Assembly: GCA_020444515.1 (NCBI GenBank)
Contig: JAHLKX010000002.1
Coordinates: 456,146-520,145 of the forward strand
DNA length: 64,000 bases
From: Bacteroidota bacterium
Lineage (GTDB): Bacteria; Bacteroidota; Bacteroidia; Bacteroidales; JAADJA01
Reading direction: 5' to 3'
Shown here: piece after piece, positions 1 to 10,509 of the stretch
How the letters are laid out: every line of letters begins with the position of its first letter
Position numbering within the stretch: position 1 is the stretch's first letter
The notes under the pieces: model-generated
Seen by the model: the letters and a program-made list of their open reading frames with translations, nothing else
Told to the model about the DNA's origin: nothing
Databases searched by the model: none
Translations under genes and position numbers: made by a program

Positions 1-483
1 CATACCACCAATGATGGTCGCTGCTGATCGCGAAACGCCTGGTATCATGGCAATGCATTGATAAAGACCTATTTTAAAGGCTGTTCCATAACCAATGCTC
101 TGATCTTTGGCTGGCTTATTGAACCATTTGTCAACAAAGATCAATACGATCCCACCCAGAATAAGCATGATGGCAACCACATAAACGTTTTCCAGCAAAC
201 TGTCAATAAAATCCCCTGCAAGCAAGCCAATTACAGCAGCCGGAATAAATGCTACAAAAAGTTTATAATAAAACGACAGGGACTGTAGAAACCGCTTCCA
301 GTAAAGAACCACCACAGAAAGAATCGCTCCAAACTGAATATTGATAATAAATGCCTTGACGAAATCACTGCTCTCAAGTCCCATGATTCCCTGTGTCAGG
401 ATCATATGACCTGTGGATGAGATGGGTAAAAATTCTGTAATTCCTTCAACGATGGCAATGATGATTGCTTCTAACCAGCTCAT
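1..483 (-). CDS. uppP: Undecaprenyl-diphosphatase UppP, C-terminus cut by window edge
   Basis: Integral membrane enzyme that dephosphorylates undecaprenyl diphosphate to recycle the lipid carrier for peptidoglycan and other envelope glycans. Reading the minus strand from the ATG at 483 gives 161 codons without a stop. It starts [14 protein letters not shown] and contains the family motif [14 protein letters not shown] at residues 13-26, and [13 protein letters not shown] near the window edge; both form the UppP active site. Several hydrophobic helices lie between them. It sits downstream of ftsX and the DUF3098 gene on the same strand, a common Bacteroidetes cluster, so co-transcription is likely. 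About 100 C-terminal residues fall outside the window. Confidence 0.95.
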   Translation of the reverse strand, partial: MSWLEAIIIAIVEGITEFLPISSTGHMILTQGIMGLESSDFVKAFIINIQFGAILSVVVLYWKRFLQSLSFYYKLFVAFIPAAVIGLLAGDFIDSLLENVYVVAIMLILGGIVLIFVDKWFNKPAKDQSIGYGTAFKIGLYQCIAMIPGVSRSAATIIGGM

Positions 484-576
484 AATATAAGATTGATAAA
501 TAATTTAAAGATATAATTGACCGGGTTGATTCCCATTTACTGATATTATTAAATAAATACAACGGATACCGTTATA

Positions 577-873
577 TCAGTCTTTGGGTTTTTTCATGAT
601 GGCAAAAATCTCAACCACATAACCGGCCAGGATCAGGATAGGAGCCAGCGTTAAACGGCGGAAATTAAATATCTTGTCGCTGAAAACATTGGGATCATCC
701 GAACCCCCACCAATCATCAGCAGAAATCCAACTAAAATAAGTGCCAGCCCAATGAACAGCAATCTGTAGTTTTCTTTACCGAAAGCAAAGCCGGTGCTTG
801 ATGGTATACCTGTTTTTGGTGTTTGAGCTGCTCCCTGTTTTTTAGGTTCTTTTTGTTTTGCTTGTTTCGCCAT
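577..873 (-). CDS. DUF3098 small membrane protein
   Basis: A 98-residue protein with a Lys/Gln-rich N-terminus and two hydrophobic helices at about residues 38-56 and 76-92, separated by a short polar loop containing GGGSDDP and FNFRRL. This is the form of DUF3098, a Bacteroidetes protein of unknown function usually found between ftsX and uppP, as here. It starts 38 nt after the ftsX stop codon. A TACTTTTG box on the minus strand (893-900) lies between them and could give extra internal transcription, but no good -33 element is seen. The family assignment is from recall of its sequence and gene neighbourhood; the biochemical role is unknown. Confidence 0.85.
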   Translation of the reverse strand: MAKQAKQKEPKKQGAAQTPKTGIPSSTGFAFGKENYRLLFIGLALILVGFLLMIGGGSDDPNVFSDKIFNFRRLTLAPILILAGYVVEIFAIMKKPKD

Positions 874-911
874 TCGCTTTGATTTTAGGTTGCAAAAGTA
901 TAATAATGTTC

Positions 912-1790
912 TTAAAAATAGAGGTTTTCCGATTTAATCTTGATGTACTTCCTGACGGCAAAATAATTGGAAAGCCACGTAATGATTATTCCCAACAGGA
1001 TTACAATACCAAACAAAGAAAGATAGAGATCGATTTCCTGGAGGTTCACCAGTTCTGGAACTTCCCGTTGAGAAATATAAACAATTCCACCCAGCAGGAC
1101 AATGGCCACCATGGCGCCGATGATGCCCTGGACAATTCCTTTTAATATAAAGGGCTTACTGATGAAATGCCGGGTAGCACCGACCAGTTGCATACTGCGG
1201 ATTAAAAATCGTTTTGAATAAACCGAAAGACGGATCGTATTATTGATCAGGGCAATACTGATGATCAATAATAATCCACTAAATCCTAAAATAATGATGC
1301 CTATTTTCCGGACATTTTTATTCACAACATCCACCAGCGATTCCTGGTACCAAACCTCTTTTACATTTGAATTGTCCAGGATCTTATCTTTGATGATCGT
1401 GAGACTATCATTATTGGCATACTCAGCTTTGAACCGCACCTCGATGGTTGGTAACAGTGGGTTATAACCCAGAAAGCTTGTAAAATCTTCTCCCAGTTCT
1501 TTGGCAAACTCTTCGGCTGCCTGTTCTTTGGTAATGTATTCGGTGGATTTCACGTAAGGGGTGGCATCCAGTACTTTTTGCAGTTGAATAATGCCGGCCT
1601 CCTTCACATTATCTTTCATGATGATGGAAAAACCAATATTTTCCTTTACATAATCAGACAGTTTCTGAGCATGGAGAATGATCAACCCAAGTAATCCCAA
1701 CATGAACAGCACCAGCGAAATACTCACTACGGTTGTGATGTAAGACCCCCTGAGTCGTCGCCGGTTATATTTTTCTTCTGCTACAGCCAT
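912..1790 (-). CDS. ftsX: Cell division protein FtsX (ABC permease subunit)
   Basis: FtsX pairs with the ATPase FtsE and passes a signal across the inner membrane to peptidoglycan hydrolases during division. The 292-residue product has the family layout: a cytoplasmic N-terminus, a first helix near residues 18-40, a large extracytoplasmic domain to about residue 160, then three helices near 163-185, 217-238 and 255-275. The segment SMQLVGATRHFISKPF matches the conserved FtsX coupling region between TM2 and TM3. No ftsE is visible nearby, which is normal for Bacteroidetes. It is the first gene of the probable ftsX / DUF3098 / uppP operon. Confidence 0.93.
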   Translation of the reverse strand: MAVAEEKYNRRRLRGSYITTVVSISLVLFMLGLLGLIILHAQKLSDYVKENIGFSIIMKDNVKEAGIIQLQKVLDATPYVKSTEYITKEQAAEEFAKELGEDFTSFLGYNPLLPTIEVRFKAEYANNDSLTIIKDKILDNSNVKEVWYQESLVDVVNKNVRKIGIIILGFSGLLLIISIALINNTIRLSVYSKRFLIRSMQLVGATRHFISKPFILKGIVQGIIGAMVAIVLLGGIVYISQREVPELVNLQEIDLYLSLFGIVILLGIIITWLSNYFAVRKYIKIKSENLYF

Positions 1791-1925
1791 CTGGTTAGTT
1801 TCGTTGCTAAATTAGTAATTTTCATGTTCAGCAGCTACAGACTTGTGTTAAAGAATACTAAAACAATCTTTATCATCCTGCTATTGCGCAATCAATCTTT
1901 TTAACTTTGTATAAAAATTTTCACC

Positions 1926-2345
1926 ATGACGGAGATCCGGAAATTCCGATTTCAAGATAAGGCATTGATGAAGCTTTCCAATGAAATTCGCACGAAGGTT
2001 TTCATCGAAGAACAGGATGTTACACCTGAAATAGAATATGAATTCGAAGAAGAAGGAAATTATTATTTGCTTTTTGTAGATGGAAAACCTATTGCAACTG
2101 CACGCTGGCGTGAAACGGATCAAGGTATTAAATTGGAACGATTTGCATTGTTGAAGGAATACCGGAACCAGGGATTAGGAACGATTTTGCTAAATGAAGT
2201 GCTTCAAGATGTCAAAAAGTTGAACAAATCAATTTACCTCCACTCACAGGTAAAGGCCATCAATTATTATAAAAGAGCTGGTTTTAAAGAAGAGGGAGAA
2301 CATTTTTGGGAGGCGGAGATTGAGCATGTGAAGATGATTTTTTAG
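1926..2345 (+). CDS. GNAT-family N-acetyltransferase
   Basis: A 139-residue single-domain acetyltransferase. The N-terminal part (IRTKVFIEEQDV) is like the ElaA/YjcF type of GNAT proteins. The acetyl-CoA binding motif A is LLKEYRNQGLGTILL at about residues 76-90, with the Q/R-x-x-G-x-G/A pattern intact, and the C-terminal INYYKRAGFKEEGEHF is the usual motif B region. Substrate unknown. It stands alone and is divergent from ftsX. A TAACTTTG -7 type box lies at 1912-1919, just ahead of the ATG, but no -33 element stands at the usual distance, so the leader would be very short if this box is used. Confidence 0.88.
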   Translation: MTEIRKFRFQDKALMKLSNEIRTKVFIEEQDVTPEIEYEFEEEGNYYLLFVDGKPIATARWRETDQGIKLERFALLKEYRNQGLGTILLNEVLQDVKKLNKSIYLHSQVKAINYYKRAGFKEEGEHFWEAEIEHVKMIF

Positions 2346-2423
2346 TTTTATACCGCTAATATTCGCAAATATTGGTAAGGCATTCGCATTACTTCGCGTG
2401 TTAATCATTAATTATATTATGGG

Positions 2424-3269
2424 CTATAATTTCTGCAATGTTCTGGTTTTCCCTTCAAAATAAACCAACTCCCGAAACCCAATATCCTGAATCATTTCTA
2501 TGGCTTCCGGAAAATATTTATCCAGTTCGTCGGGGTGGTGGGCATCGGAGTTGAGGGTGACAGGGATTTTCAGATGATGCACCTGTCCCAGGATTTCGGG
2601 TGAAGGGAAATAAGTCTCAGCCCGTTTTTTGTAAAGACCACGCGTATTGACTTCAACAATACAGTTGGTTTCCGCAGCAATATATTTTAGGGTCTTCCAA
2701 ACCAAATCCTTATACCAGCCCTCTTCCTCTGAGAAATAACGGTTTTTATTGTGCATCTTGATCTTGTCGAAATGGGCAATGATGTCGGGTTTTTGGGTGG
2801 CGATCATTTCCAGAACCTGGTTATAATAGGCTTCCACACCATGACGGCCATGACCTCTAAAAAGTTTTTGAATGCCTTCATCAAAGCGTTCCTGCCAGGG
2901 ACCATCGATGAACCAAAGTTCTTCTACTCCTATCTTTTTGATCAGGTGAACGCCACCGATAGTATAGTCCAGATCGCCGGCTCTAACAAATTCTGGAAAA
3001 TCTCTTGTGATACCGGGAATGTAATCGATCTCTAGTGAAAGCAGGATATTGATCTGATCCTTATATTTCAATTTTAACGCCCGGATGGTTTGGAAATATT
3101 CATCCAGCCGTTCTTCCCGAATAGCAAATTTATTCTCAAACGGCACCGGCGCATGACTTGAAAAGCCCAATGTATGAAAACCAAGTTCAATAGCGCGTTT
3201 CACATAGGCTTCAGGAGCTTCTTTACCATCACAAAAATGATTGTGTGTATGTAGGTTGAAATATTTCAT
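2424..3269 (-). CDS. PHP-domain phosphatase, histidinol-phosphatase (HisJ) family
   Basis: A 281-residue PHP-fold metal-dependent phosphoesterase. Metal-ligand motifs are all visible: HTHNHFCDG at residues 7-15, SSHAPVPF near 38-45, the EIDY region near 100, HFDKIKMHNK around 166-175 and NSDAHHPDE near 239-247. Length and motif order fit class II histidinol-phosphatases, which remove phosphate from histidinol phosphate in histidine synthesis. No other his genes are in the window, so the exact substrate is inferred from the family and another phosphoester is possible. The ATG at 3269 gives HTH at the normal distance from the N-terminus. Confidence 0.82.
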   Translation of the reverse strand: MKYFNLHTHNHFCDGKEAPEAYVKRAIELGFHTLGFSSHAPVPFENKFAIREERLDEYFQTIRALKLKYKDQINILLSLEIDYIPGITRDFPEFVRAGDLDYTIGGVHLIKKIGVEELWFIDGPWQERFDEGIQKLFRGHGRHGVEAYYNQVLEMIATQKPDIIAHFDKIKMHNKNRYFSEEEGWYKDLVWKTLKYIAAETNCIVEVNTRGLYKKRAETYFPSPEILGQVHHLKIPVTLNSDAHHPDELDKYFPEAIEMIQDIGFRELVYFEGKTRTLQKL

Positions 3270-3355
3270 TTTTTTTGGTTCTCAAAGATTTCGCTGATAT
3301 TTTTTAATTTTTATATGTGTAAATCTGCAAGATCAGCGTCATCTGCGTTCCATTT

Positions 3356-4594
3356 TTAATCTGCCACCACAATTTTATATACTTTATCCCCTCGTCTTAC
3401 CAACTCATCAATTGGAATGGAGCAATCCTCACCCTTTACGGTTTTATTTACCGACTTCAATTCCACACGAATTTCTTTAACGACTCCTTCAACCACGCCG
3501 GTTGTCGGTCCAAGGATTTTAATTTCTTCACCGATGTTTAAATCGTGTGTCTCCATTTTGATCTCCGCCACACCCAGTTTTGAAAAGTAATTGGTGACCT
3601 TTCCTACATACAATTTCTTTTTCGTTGCCTGCGAACCATATTGTTCGGTCCATTCACCCATTTTGCGGCCGAGGTAATAACCATCCCAGAAACCGCGGTT
3701 GTAAACAGTTGCGAGTTGCGCGTTCCATTTGGCGAGTTTGTCTTTTGTGAAAGTTCCGTCGAAGTAGGCATCGGCAGCTTGCCGGTAAACCTGTGTTACG
3801 GTTTTTACATAATCGGCCGACCGGCCCCGGCCTTCAATTTTCAAAACACGGACACCGGCATCCAGTATCTTATCCAGAAAATCCAGTGTTTTCAAATCTT
3901 TGGGCGACATGATGTATTCATTGTCTACCAAAAGTTCTACGCCGTCATCATCGGTTACATGATAAGGCCGGCGGCATTGTTGTAAACAGGCACCACGATT
4001 GGCTGAAGAATTCAGGTTGTCGAGACTTAAATAGCACTTTCCTGAAACGGCCATACACAATGCACCATGAGCAAAAACCTCGATTTGAACTAAATTTCCC
4101 GAAGGGCCTTTAATCTGTTGTTTTTCGATTTCACTGGTGATCTCTTTTACCTGGTTAAGGTTGAGTTCACGGGCGGTCACCATCACGTCGGCAAAGTTCG
4201 ACCAGAATTTTACGGCAGCAATATTGGTGATGTTGGTTTGCGTGCTCATGTGCACTTCCATACCTACCTCATTGGCATACTGGATCACCGACTGGTCCGA
4301 AGCAATAATGGCTGTAATATTATTCTCTTTGGCAGCATCCACGATTTTCTTCATCTCCTCCAGTTCCTCATCGTAAATTACGGTGTTGAGCGTGATGTAG
4401 GTGCGGAGGTTGTTTTTCCGGGCAATGGAAGAGATCTCCTTCAGGTCATCAAGTGTAAAATTCTTACTTGATTTAGACCGCATGTTCAAATGCCCGATAC
4501 CGAAATAGACTGCGTTGGCACCGCCCTGATGGGCGGCCATCAGTGATTCGTAGGAACCTACGGGGGACATGATCTCTATGTCAGAGGCATTCAT
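3356..4594 (-). CDS. Peptidase U32 family protein, TrhP/YegQ-like (tRNA U34 hydroxylation)
   Basis: A 412-residue U32-family protein. It begins with the characteristic IEIMSPVGSYESLMAAHQGG and YFGIGHLNMR, and carries the four conserved cysteines in ALCMAVSGKCYLS and RGACLQQCRRPY (about residues 178-205). LKIEGRGRS near residue 262 is the other family hallmark. A C-terminal small beta domain (about 325-410) matches the longer members. Members of this group (TrhP/YegQ) take part in prephenate-dependent 5-hydroxyuridine formation at tRNA position 34; this role is by family, not proven here. A TAACTTTG box on the minus strand at 4615-4622 lies 20 nt before the start. Confidence 0.85.
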   Translation of the reverse strand: MNASDIEIMSPVGSYESLMAAHQGGANAVYFGIGHLNMRSKSSKNFTLDDLKEISSIARKNNLRTYITLNTVIYDEELEEMKKIVDAAKENNITAIIASDQSVIQYANEVGMEVHMSTQTNITNIAAVKFWSNFADVMVTARELNLNQVKEITSEIEKQQIKGPSGNLVQIEVFAHGALCMAVSGKCYLSLDNLNSSANRGACLQQCRRPYHVTDDDGVELLVDNEYIMSPKDLKTLDFLDKILDAGVRVLKIEGRGRSADYVKTVTQVYRQAADAYFDGTFTKDKLAKWNAQLATVYNRGFWDGYYLGRKMGEWTEQYGSQATKKKLYVGKVTNYFSKLGVAEIKMETHDLNIGEEIKILGPTTGVVEGVVKEIRVELKSVNKTVKGEDCSIPIDELVRRGDKVYKIVVAD

Positions 4595-4657
4595 TTTTTT
4601 GCTTAATTTCGGTGCAAAGTTAACAATCGAACGAATCCAATCATTAAAATTTAAACC

Positions 4658-7600
4658 ATGCGTAATTTATTCCTTATTGTATTTATAAGTTTAACCCTTC
4701 ATCTTTTAGCAGATGATAATCCTTTATGGCTGCGGTATCCTTCTATTTCACCTGATGGTAAAACCATTGTTTTTGAATACCAGGGTGATCTGTTTACGAT
4801 TCCTGTCGAAGGTGGAACGGCACGTCACCTGACGGTTCATGAAGCCTATGACTTTATGCCGGTTTGGTCGCCGGATAGTAAATACATTGCTTTTGCATCA
4901 ACCCGCTTCGGGAATTTCGACATTTACCTTATTCCAGCTGAAGGAGGTCAGGCCAATAGGCTAACTTTCCATTCATCAAATGAGTTCCCAAACAGTTTTA
5001 CACCCGATGGAAAAAGTATTTTATTTTCTGCTTCCATTCGTGATGCCCGCGACAATGTTCAGTTCCCATCTGGCGTATTGTCTGAACTTTATTCAGTTCC
5101 GCTAACGGGTGGGAAAATCACACAGGTGCTTTCAACGCCTGCTGAAATGGCGGTATATGATGCCTCAATGAGTCATTTGTTTTATCACGATAGAAAAGGT
5201 TATGAAAATGCATGGCGTAAACATCATACTTCGGCCATTGCAAGAGATATATGGATGTATGATGTCAACGCTGATAAGCACACAAGGCTTACCACTTTTG
5301 TTGGTGAGGACCGGAATCCGGTTTATTTTGAAAAAGAAAATAAACTATATTATTTAAGTGAGCAATTTGGCGACTTTAATGTTTGCAGGATGACACTTGA
5401 TAAACCGAGAAGTGTTACGCAAATGACAGATTATGTGAATCATCCCGTGCGGTTTTTAAGTATTTCAAATGAAGGGACATTATGCTATTCATGGAAAGGA
5501 GAACTTTATATAATTCCTATGGGTGAGGATATAATAAAGGTACCAGTAACCATTGCAAACGACGAAAAAGAAAATCAACTGGAGTATACCGTGTTAAAGG
5601 ATGGAGCAACAGAGATGGAATTATCCCCTACCGGAAAAGAAATTGTTTTTATTACCAGGGGTGAAGTCTTTGTAACCTCAACTGACTTTGCAACCACCAA
5701 AAGGATTACCAATACACCAGAGCAGGAGCGTTCTGTTAGTTTCAGCCCGGATGGAAGAGCCATTTTATATGCATCCGAGCGAGATGGAAGCTGGAATTTG
5801 TATCAAACCAAATTGCTTAGAAAAGATGAAGCGCAATTTTCTTTGAGCACGGCCTTAAAAGAAGATACCATTTTAGCAACAGATGCTGAAGAATTTCAGC
5901 CACATTTTTCTCCGGATGGAAAAGAAGTGGCCTATCTTGAGGAAAGGGAAACACTCCGTGTGTTTAACCTTGATACTAAGGCTGTCAGAACCATTCTCGA
6001 CGGGAAATACAATTATTCATACAGCGATGGAGATCAGTGGTATGAATGGTCACCCGATGGTAAATGGATTGTGGCCAGTTTTTCACCCAATACCATGTTC
6101 ATCAATGATGTAGCATTAATCGATGCCAACGGTGGTTCAGACCCAATTAATCTTACTTTAAGCGGATACAATGATGCGCATCCTCGTTGGATGCTAAAGG
6201 GCAATGCCATTATTTGGTACTCCGACCGCGAAGGTATGCGTAGCCACGGCAGTTGGGGTGCCCAGGATGATGTGTATGCTTATTTTCTGAATGAACAGGC
6301 CTGGGACCGGTTTAAGCTGATCAAAGAGGAATATGAACTGGTGAAAGAACAGGAGAAAAACGAAAAAGAAAAGGAGAAAAAAGCCAACGATGGTGAAGAA
6401 AATGATGAAAAAGAGAAGGTTGAAGATATAAAGATCGATCTTAAAAACCTGGAGGACAGAAAAGCCAAATTAACCATCAATTCTTCCAACCTGGCAGATG
6501 CCATACTCACTCCTGATGGTGAAAAGCTATATTATCTCAGCAAATTTGAAGATGGTTATGATCTGTGGGTGAATAAACTGAAAGACAAGGAGACCAAAAT
6601 GGTAATGAATCTCAAAGGCAATGGAGGAGCATTACAAATGGACAAAAAAGGTGAAAATCTTTATTTATTTTCAGATAAAAAGATCATCAAAATTAAACTT
6701 AAAGATAAACCCGAAAAGAAGGCTGTAACCTATAAAGCCGAACTCAATTTAGATAAAGCCAGTGAACGGGCCTATATGTTCGAACACGTTTGGCGTCAGG
6801 TGGAAAAGAAATTTTATACTCCTGACCTGCAGGGGGTAGACTGGCAATATTATAAACAGGAATATTCAAAGTTCCTGCCATACATCAATAATAATTTCGA
6901 TTTCGCTGAGATGCTTAGTGAAATGCTGGGTGAATTAAATGCTTCCCACACAGGATCAGGGTATCGGTTCAAGGACGAACATGGAGATGCAACAGCCAGT
7001 CTCGGTGCGTTTTATGACCCTGATTTTGCAGGCCCGGGTATTAAGGTCATCGAGATTATTGAAAAAGGTCCACTGATCAATGCAGGAAGCAAGATCAAAA
7101 ACGGGGTGATCATTGAAAAGATTGATATGGTGCCAATTACAGCTGATATGAACTATTTTGAATTGCTGAATCATAAAGATGGGAAAAACACATTATTGTC
7201 ACTTTATGACCCGACATCTGCAGAGCGCTGGGAAGAAACCGTAAAGCCCATAAATCGCCGACAGGAAAACGAATTATTATACCAACGATGGGTAAAAAAA
7301 ATGAGGAGCATGACCGATAGTCTTTCTGGCGGACGGCTGGGCTATGTTCATGTAAAGGGAATGAATAGCAGCAGTTTTCGCGAATTTTATTCTGAAGCAT
7401 TGGGCCGAAACTGGGATAAAGAGGCGCTAATCGTAGATACGCGATTCAATGGTGGAGGATGGTTGCATGATGATTTGGCGACCATGTTGAACGGTAAAAA
7501 ATATGTTGACTTTTATCCGCGTGGCGTTCATTTTGGACATGAACCGATGAATAAGTGGGTGAAACCTTCCATCGTTTTGATCAGTGAGAGTAATTATTCT

Positions 7601-7891
7601 GATGCCCATGGTTTCCCCTTTGCCTATAAGGCTCTCGATATCGGGGATTGCGTGGGTATGCCGGTTCCAGGCACGATGACAGCTGTTTGGTGGGAAACGC
7701 TGCAAGACAATACCCTTTATTTTGGCATACCGCAAGTAGGTACAAAAGATAAGAATGGTGATTACCTGGAGAACAAACAACTTGAACCCGATTACAAAGT
7801 CCGCCAGGATTATGATGTGGTAGTAAAAGGCCGGGACCAGCAGTTGGAGAAAGCTGTAGAAGTATTGTTAGATAAACTCGATAATGAATAA
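4658..7891 (+). CDS. Tricorn-like serine protease with PD40 propeller, PDZ and C-terminal S41-type domain
   Basis: A 1077-residue protein beginning with a signal peptide (hydrophobic stretch at 3-17, then LADDN), so probably periplasmic. Residues 20-540 hold WD40-like PD40 repeats, recognisable by SPDGK, SPDSK and TPDGK turns. A Lys/Glu-rich charged stretch lies near 560-590. A PDZ-like segment is around 785-850 and the protease domain follows to the end. Tricorn catalytic residues appear conserved: Ser763-His764 in NASHTG, the nucleophile Ser981 in NYSDAHG, and Glu1043 in QLEPD. Tricorn-type proteases cut peptides released by other proteases. It is transcribed alone, divergent from the U32 gene. 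Confidence 0.88.
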   Translation: MRNLFLIVFISLTLHLLADDNPLWLRYPSISPDGKTIVFEYQGDLFTIPVEGGTARHLTVHEAYDFMPVWSPDSKYIAFASTRFGNFDIYLIPAEGGQANRLTFHSSNEFPNSFTPDGKSILFSASIRDARDNVQFPSGVLSELYSVPLTGGKITQVLSTPAEMAVYDASMSHLFYHDRKGYENAWRKHHTSAIARDIWMYDVNADKHTRLTTFVGEDRNPVYFEKENKLYYLSEQFGDFNVCRMTLDKPRSVTQMTDYVNHPVRFLSISNEGTLCYSWKGELYIIPMGEDIIKVPVTIANDEKENQLEYTVLKDGATEMELSPTGKEIVFITRGEVFVTSTDFATTKRITNTPEQERSVSFSPDGRAILYASERDGSWNLYQTKLLRKDEAQFSLSTALKEDTILATDAEEFQPHFSPDGKEVAYLEERETLRVFNLDTKAVRTILDGKYNYSYSDGDQWYEWSPDGKWIVASFSPNTMFINDVALIDANGGSDPINLTLSGYNDAHPRWMLKGNAIIWYSDREGMRSHGSWGAQDDVYAYFLNEQAWDRFKLIKEEYELVKEQEKNEKEKEKKANDGEENDEKEKVEDIKIDLKNLEDRKAKLTINSSNLADAILTPDGEKLYYLSKFEDGYDLWVNKLKDKETKMVMNLKGNGGALQMDKKGENLYLFSDKKIIKIKLKDKPEKKAVTYKAELNLDKASERAYMFEHVWRQVEKKFYTPDLQGVDWQYYKQEYSKFLPYINNNFDFAEMLSEMLGELNASHTGSGYRFKDEHGDATASLGAFYDPDFAGPGIKVIEIIEKGPLINAGSKIKNGVIIEKIDMVPITADMNYFELLNHKDGKNTLLSLYDPTSAERWEETVKPINRRQENELLYQRWVKKMRSMTDSLSGGRLGYVHVKGMNSSSFREFYSEALGRNWDKEALIVDTRFNGGGWLHDDLATMLNGKKYVDFYPRGVHFGHEPMNKWVKPSIVLISESNYSDAHGFPFAYKALDIGDCVGMPVPGTMTAVWWETLQDNTLYFGIPQVGTKDKNGDYLENKQLEPDYKVRQDYDVVVKGRDQQLEKAVEVLLDKLDNE

Positions 7892-7927
7892 AAGCAGGCG
7901 TTGGGTATATCCTGATATTAAATTATT

Positions 7928-9676
7928 CTATTTTACGATTTTTAATTTTAATTCATCTAACTGCTCGTGAGAAATAGTCGAAGGTGAATCAATCATCACA
8001 TCCCGTCCGGCATTGTTTTTCGGGAAAGCGATGAAATCACGGATGGAATCGGAGCCACCAAACAACGCCACAAGCCGGTCGAAACCAAGAGCAATGCCAC
8101 CATGGGGTGGAGCACCATATTCAAAGGCGTTCATCAGAAAACCAAACTGATTTTGTGCTTCTTCATCGGTGAAACCGAGTACTTCAAACATTCTCTTCTG
8201 AAGTTGCTTATTATGGATTCGAATGGAACCCCCGCCGATCTCCACGCCGTTTATCACCAGGTCGTAGGCATTGGCCCTGACTTTGCCGGGATCGGAATCG
8301 AGCAACTGCACATCTTCTGGTTTGGGGGACGTAAAGGGATGGTGCATGGCGTAAAAACGATTGGTTTCTTCATCCCATTCCAGCAACGGGAAATCGACTA
8401 CCCACAAGGGTTTGAAAACCTTTGAATCGCGCAAGCCCAGACGGTTGCCCATTTCGAGCCGAAGTTCGTTGAGTGCTTTCCGGGTTTTACTGGCCTCACC
8501 GGCGAGGATCAACATTAGGTCACCGGGTTTGGAATCGAATTTATTGGCCCAGGTCTTTAAAGCATTTTCATCAAAAAATTTATCGACTGAAGATTTAAAA
8601 GTTCCGTCTGAATTGTATTTTACATAAACCAGCCCTTTGGCCCCGATCTGCGGTTTCTTCACAAAATCAGTCAGCTGATCGAGTTGCTTACGGGAATATT
8701 CAGAACAGCCTGCTGCATTGATGCCAACTACGAGTTCAGCATCATCAAATACACCAAATCCTTTTCCTTTTGCTAAATCATTCAGTTCTGTAAATTGCAT
8801 CTCAAAGCGGATATCAGGTTTGTCGGAACCATACTGGCGCATGGCATCATCATACGACATCCTTGGGAATTGATAATCAATTTCTATGTTTTTTACCCTT
8901 TTAAAGAGGTGTTTGGTCATCCCTTCAAAGGTGTCCAACACATCATCCTGCGTTACGAAGGCCATTTCACAATCGATCTGCGTGAACTCCGGTTGGCGGT
9001 CGGCGCGCAGGTCCTCATCCCTGAAACAACGAACGATTTGGAAATAACGGTCGTACCCGGCAACCATCAGCAGTTGTTTGAAAGTCTGGGGTGATTGCGG
9101 TAAGGCATAAAACTGACCTTCATTCATCCTTGAAGGAACCACAAAATCACGGGCACCTTCCGGTGTGGATTTGATCAGAAATGGTGTTTCAATCTCGAAA
9201 AATTTTTGTGAGTCAAGATAGTTTCTGGTTTCTATCGCCATTTGGTGACGGAGTGCCAGGTTATTTTTTACCGGATTTCTTCTCAGGTCAAGATAACGGT
9301 ATTTCATCCGGATATCTTCTCCGCCGTCGGTTTCATCTTCAATGGTGAAAGGAGGAACAGCGGATGTATTTAATATAACCAGTTCCGAAACAATGATCTC
9401 AATCTCACCGGTGGGCATTTTCATGTTTTTGTTACTTCGTTCAGCTACTTTGCCAGTAGCTTTCACCACAAACTCACGACCCAGCTTGCGTGCTTGTTTG
9501 CAGAGATCTGCATCAGTATCCATGTTGAATACCAGTTGGGTAATACCGTAGCGGTCACGCAGGTCGACAAAGGTCATTCCGCCCAGGTCACGTGATTTTT
9601 GTACCCAACCTGAAAGGGTAACCGTTTCGTTGATATGATTAATATTCAGCTCTCCGCAAGTATGTGTTCGAAGCAT
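7928..9676 (-). CDS. aspS: Aspartyl-tRNA synthetase
   Basis: A class II aminoacyl-tRNA synthetase of 582 residues, the normal bacterial length. The N-terminal OB-fold anticodon domain contains [22 protein letters not shown] (residues 23-44). Class II motif 2 is [18 protein letters not shown] (about 217-234), the bacterial GAD insertion occupies about 285-410, and motif 3 [15 protein letters not shown] is near 526-540. It is convergent with the tricorn-like gene, with only 36 bases between. A TAATTTCG box on the minus strand (9702-9709) is a possible -7 element. Whether it also charges tRNA-Asn is not decidable, but asnS is present at 61.9 kb. Confidence 0.97.
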   Translation of the reverse strand: MLRTHTCGELNINHINETVTLSGWVQKSRDLGGMTFVDLRDRYGITQLVFNMDTDADLCKQARKLGREFVVKATGKVAERSNKNMKMPTGEIEIIVSELVILNTSAVPPFTIEDETDGGEDIRMKYRYLDLRRNPVKNNLALRHQMAIETRNYLDSQKFFEIETPFLIKSTPEGARDFVVPSRMNEGQFYALPQSPQTFKQLLMVAGYDRYFQIVRCFRDEDLRADRQPEFTQIDCEMAFVTQDDVLDTFEGMTKHLFKRVKNIEIDYQFPRMSYDDAMRQYGSDKPDIRFEMQFTELNDLAKGKGFGVFDDAELVVGINAAGCSEYSRKQLDQLTDFVKKPQIGAKGLVYVKYNSDGTFKSSVDKFFDENALKTWANKFDSKPGDLMLILAGEASKTRKALNELRLEMGNRLGLRDSKVFKPLWVVDFPLLEWDEETNRFYAMHHPFTSPKPEDVQLLDSDPGKVRANAYDLVINGVEIGGGSIRIHNKQLQKRMFEVLGFTDEEAQNQFGFLMNAFEYGAPPHGGIALGFDRLVALFGGSDSIRDFIAFPKNNAGRDVMIDSPSTISHEQLDELKLKIVK

Positions 9677-9742
9677 GATTTGATAGTTTTATTATAAGCC
9701 GCGAAATTAAGAAAAATGGAAAAGGGGCGTACACCTTTTCAG

Positions 9743-10432
9743 TTAATCGATAAAAAGTAGGCTGCCCCCGTCAAATAAAGGTCCGTTGTAAAGCTCAATG
9801 ATCTCGTAATTTAGCGATATAATATATTGCCTTACTGCAGTTCCTGCTCCAAAGTGATCCAGGTTCCCAATGATGAAAACCTTATTTTCCCAAATACCGC
9901 AGCAGCCGCCAAAAAAACCATGTTTCGAACCAGGGAGAAGAATGTCTTTTGGATCAACATAAAGAACATTTAATTTATAATTTTCCAGCACCCTCTTAAT
10001 ACCTTCGTCAGAGGTGATGTAATGATCATTTTTTAAAGTCAGTAAATTGCACCTACAATATCCCTGGTTTACGTGGATCAGATCAAGATCGGTTGCCATT
10101 TCATTGATTTTTGAATCGGTATATCGGAAATTATGAAAAACATATTTCTCCGTCGAAACTGCATTGTATCCGGCTGTATCAGGATATTTTGATCCAACGG
10201 GTTCCTCTCCTTCAATGTAGGAAATGTTATTTCCTGTCAGATTGGATTTGTATTTGGAAGGCAGATTTGGTGCTACAATGAATTGATCATTTACCTTGCA
10301 AAAGAAAATGTCAGGATGGCCTGAAATAGCCTCATAGGTGATGCCTGTCGTCTCAAAATGCAAGATTACTCCATATTTTTGAAGATTCAGACAGGCCTCT
10401 TCAGGAATACGTTTGTCGGCAATGATCAGCAT
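9743..10432 (-). CDS. Uncharacterised protein, probable DUF6873 / pentein (GME)-like fold
   Basis: A 229-residue cytosolic protein with no signal peptide. Features are NQGYCRCNLL near residue 127, HGFFGGCCGIW near 178, and the C-terminal LFDGGSLLFID. Alternating short strands ending in D-G-G-S recall the guanidino-group modifying (pentein) fold, and the closest family I recall is DUF6873, described as a GME-fold domain. No catalytic function can be claimed: the pairing of Cys residues differs from that of arginine deiminases. Its divergent neighbour at 10510 is a clear pentein enzyme (DDAH-like), which adds weak context. A TAACTTTG box on the minus strand (10450-10457) precedes it. Confidence 0.6.
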   Translation of the reverse strand: MLIIADKRIPEEACLNLQKYGVILHFETTGITYEAISGHPDIFFCKVNDQFIVAPNLPSKYKSNLTGNNISYIEGEEPVGSKYPDTAGYNAVSTEKYVFHNFRYTDSKINEMATDLDLIHVNQGYCRCNLLTLKNDHYITSDEGIKRVLENYKLNVLYVDPKDILLPGSKHGFFGGCCGIWENKVFIIGNLDHFGAGTAVRQYIISLNYEIIELYNGPLFDGGSLLFID

Positions 10433-10509
10433 AAATTGTATTTTTGAGTCAAAGTTAATTCCTTTCCCGGATTTGTAAACGCAGCAATTAATTAAATGGA
10501 TATCAAAAA

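Noticed and set aside
58..288. Plus-strand open frame of 76 codons.
   Set aside because: It is antisense to uppP, whose motifs are clear on the minus strand.
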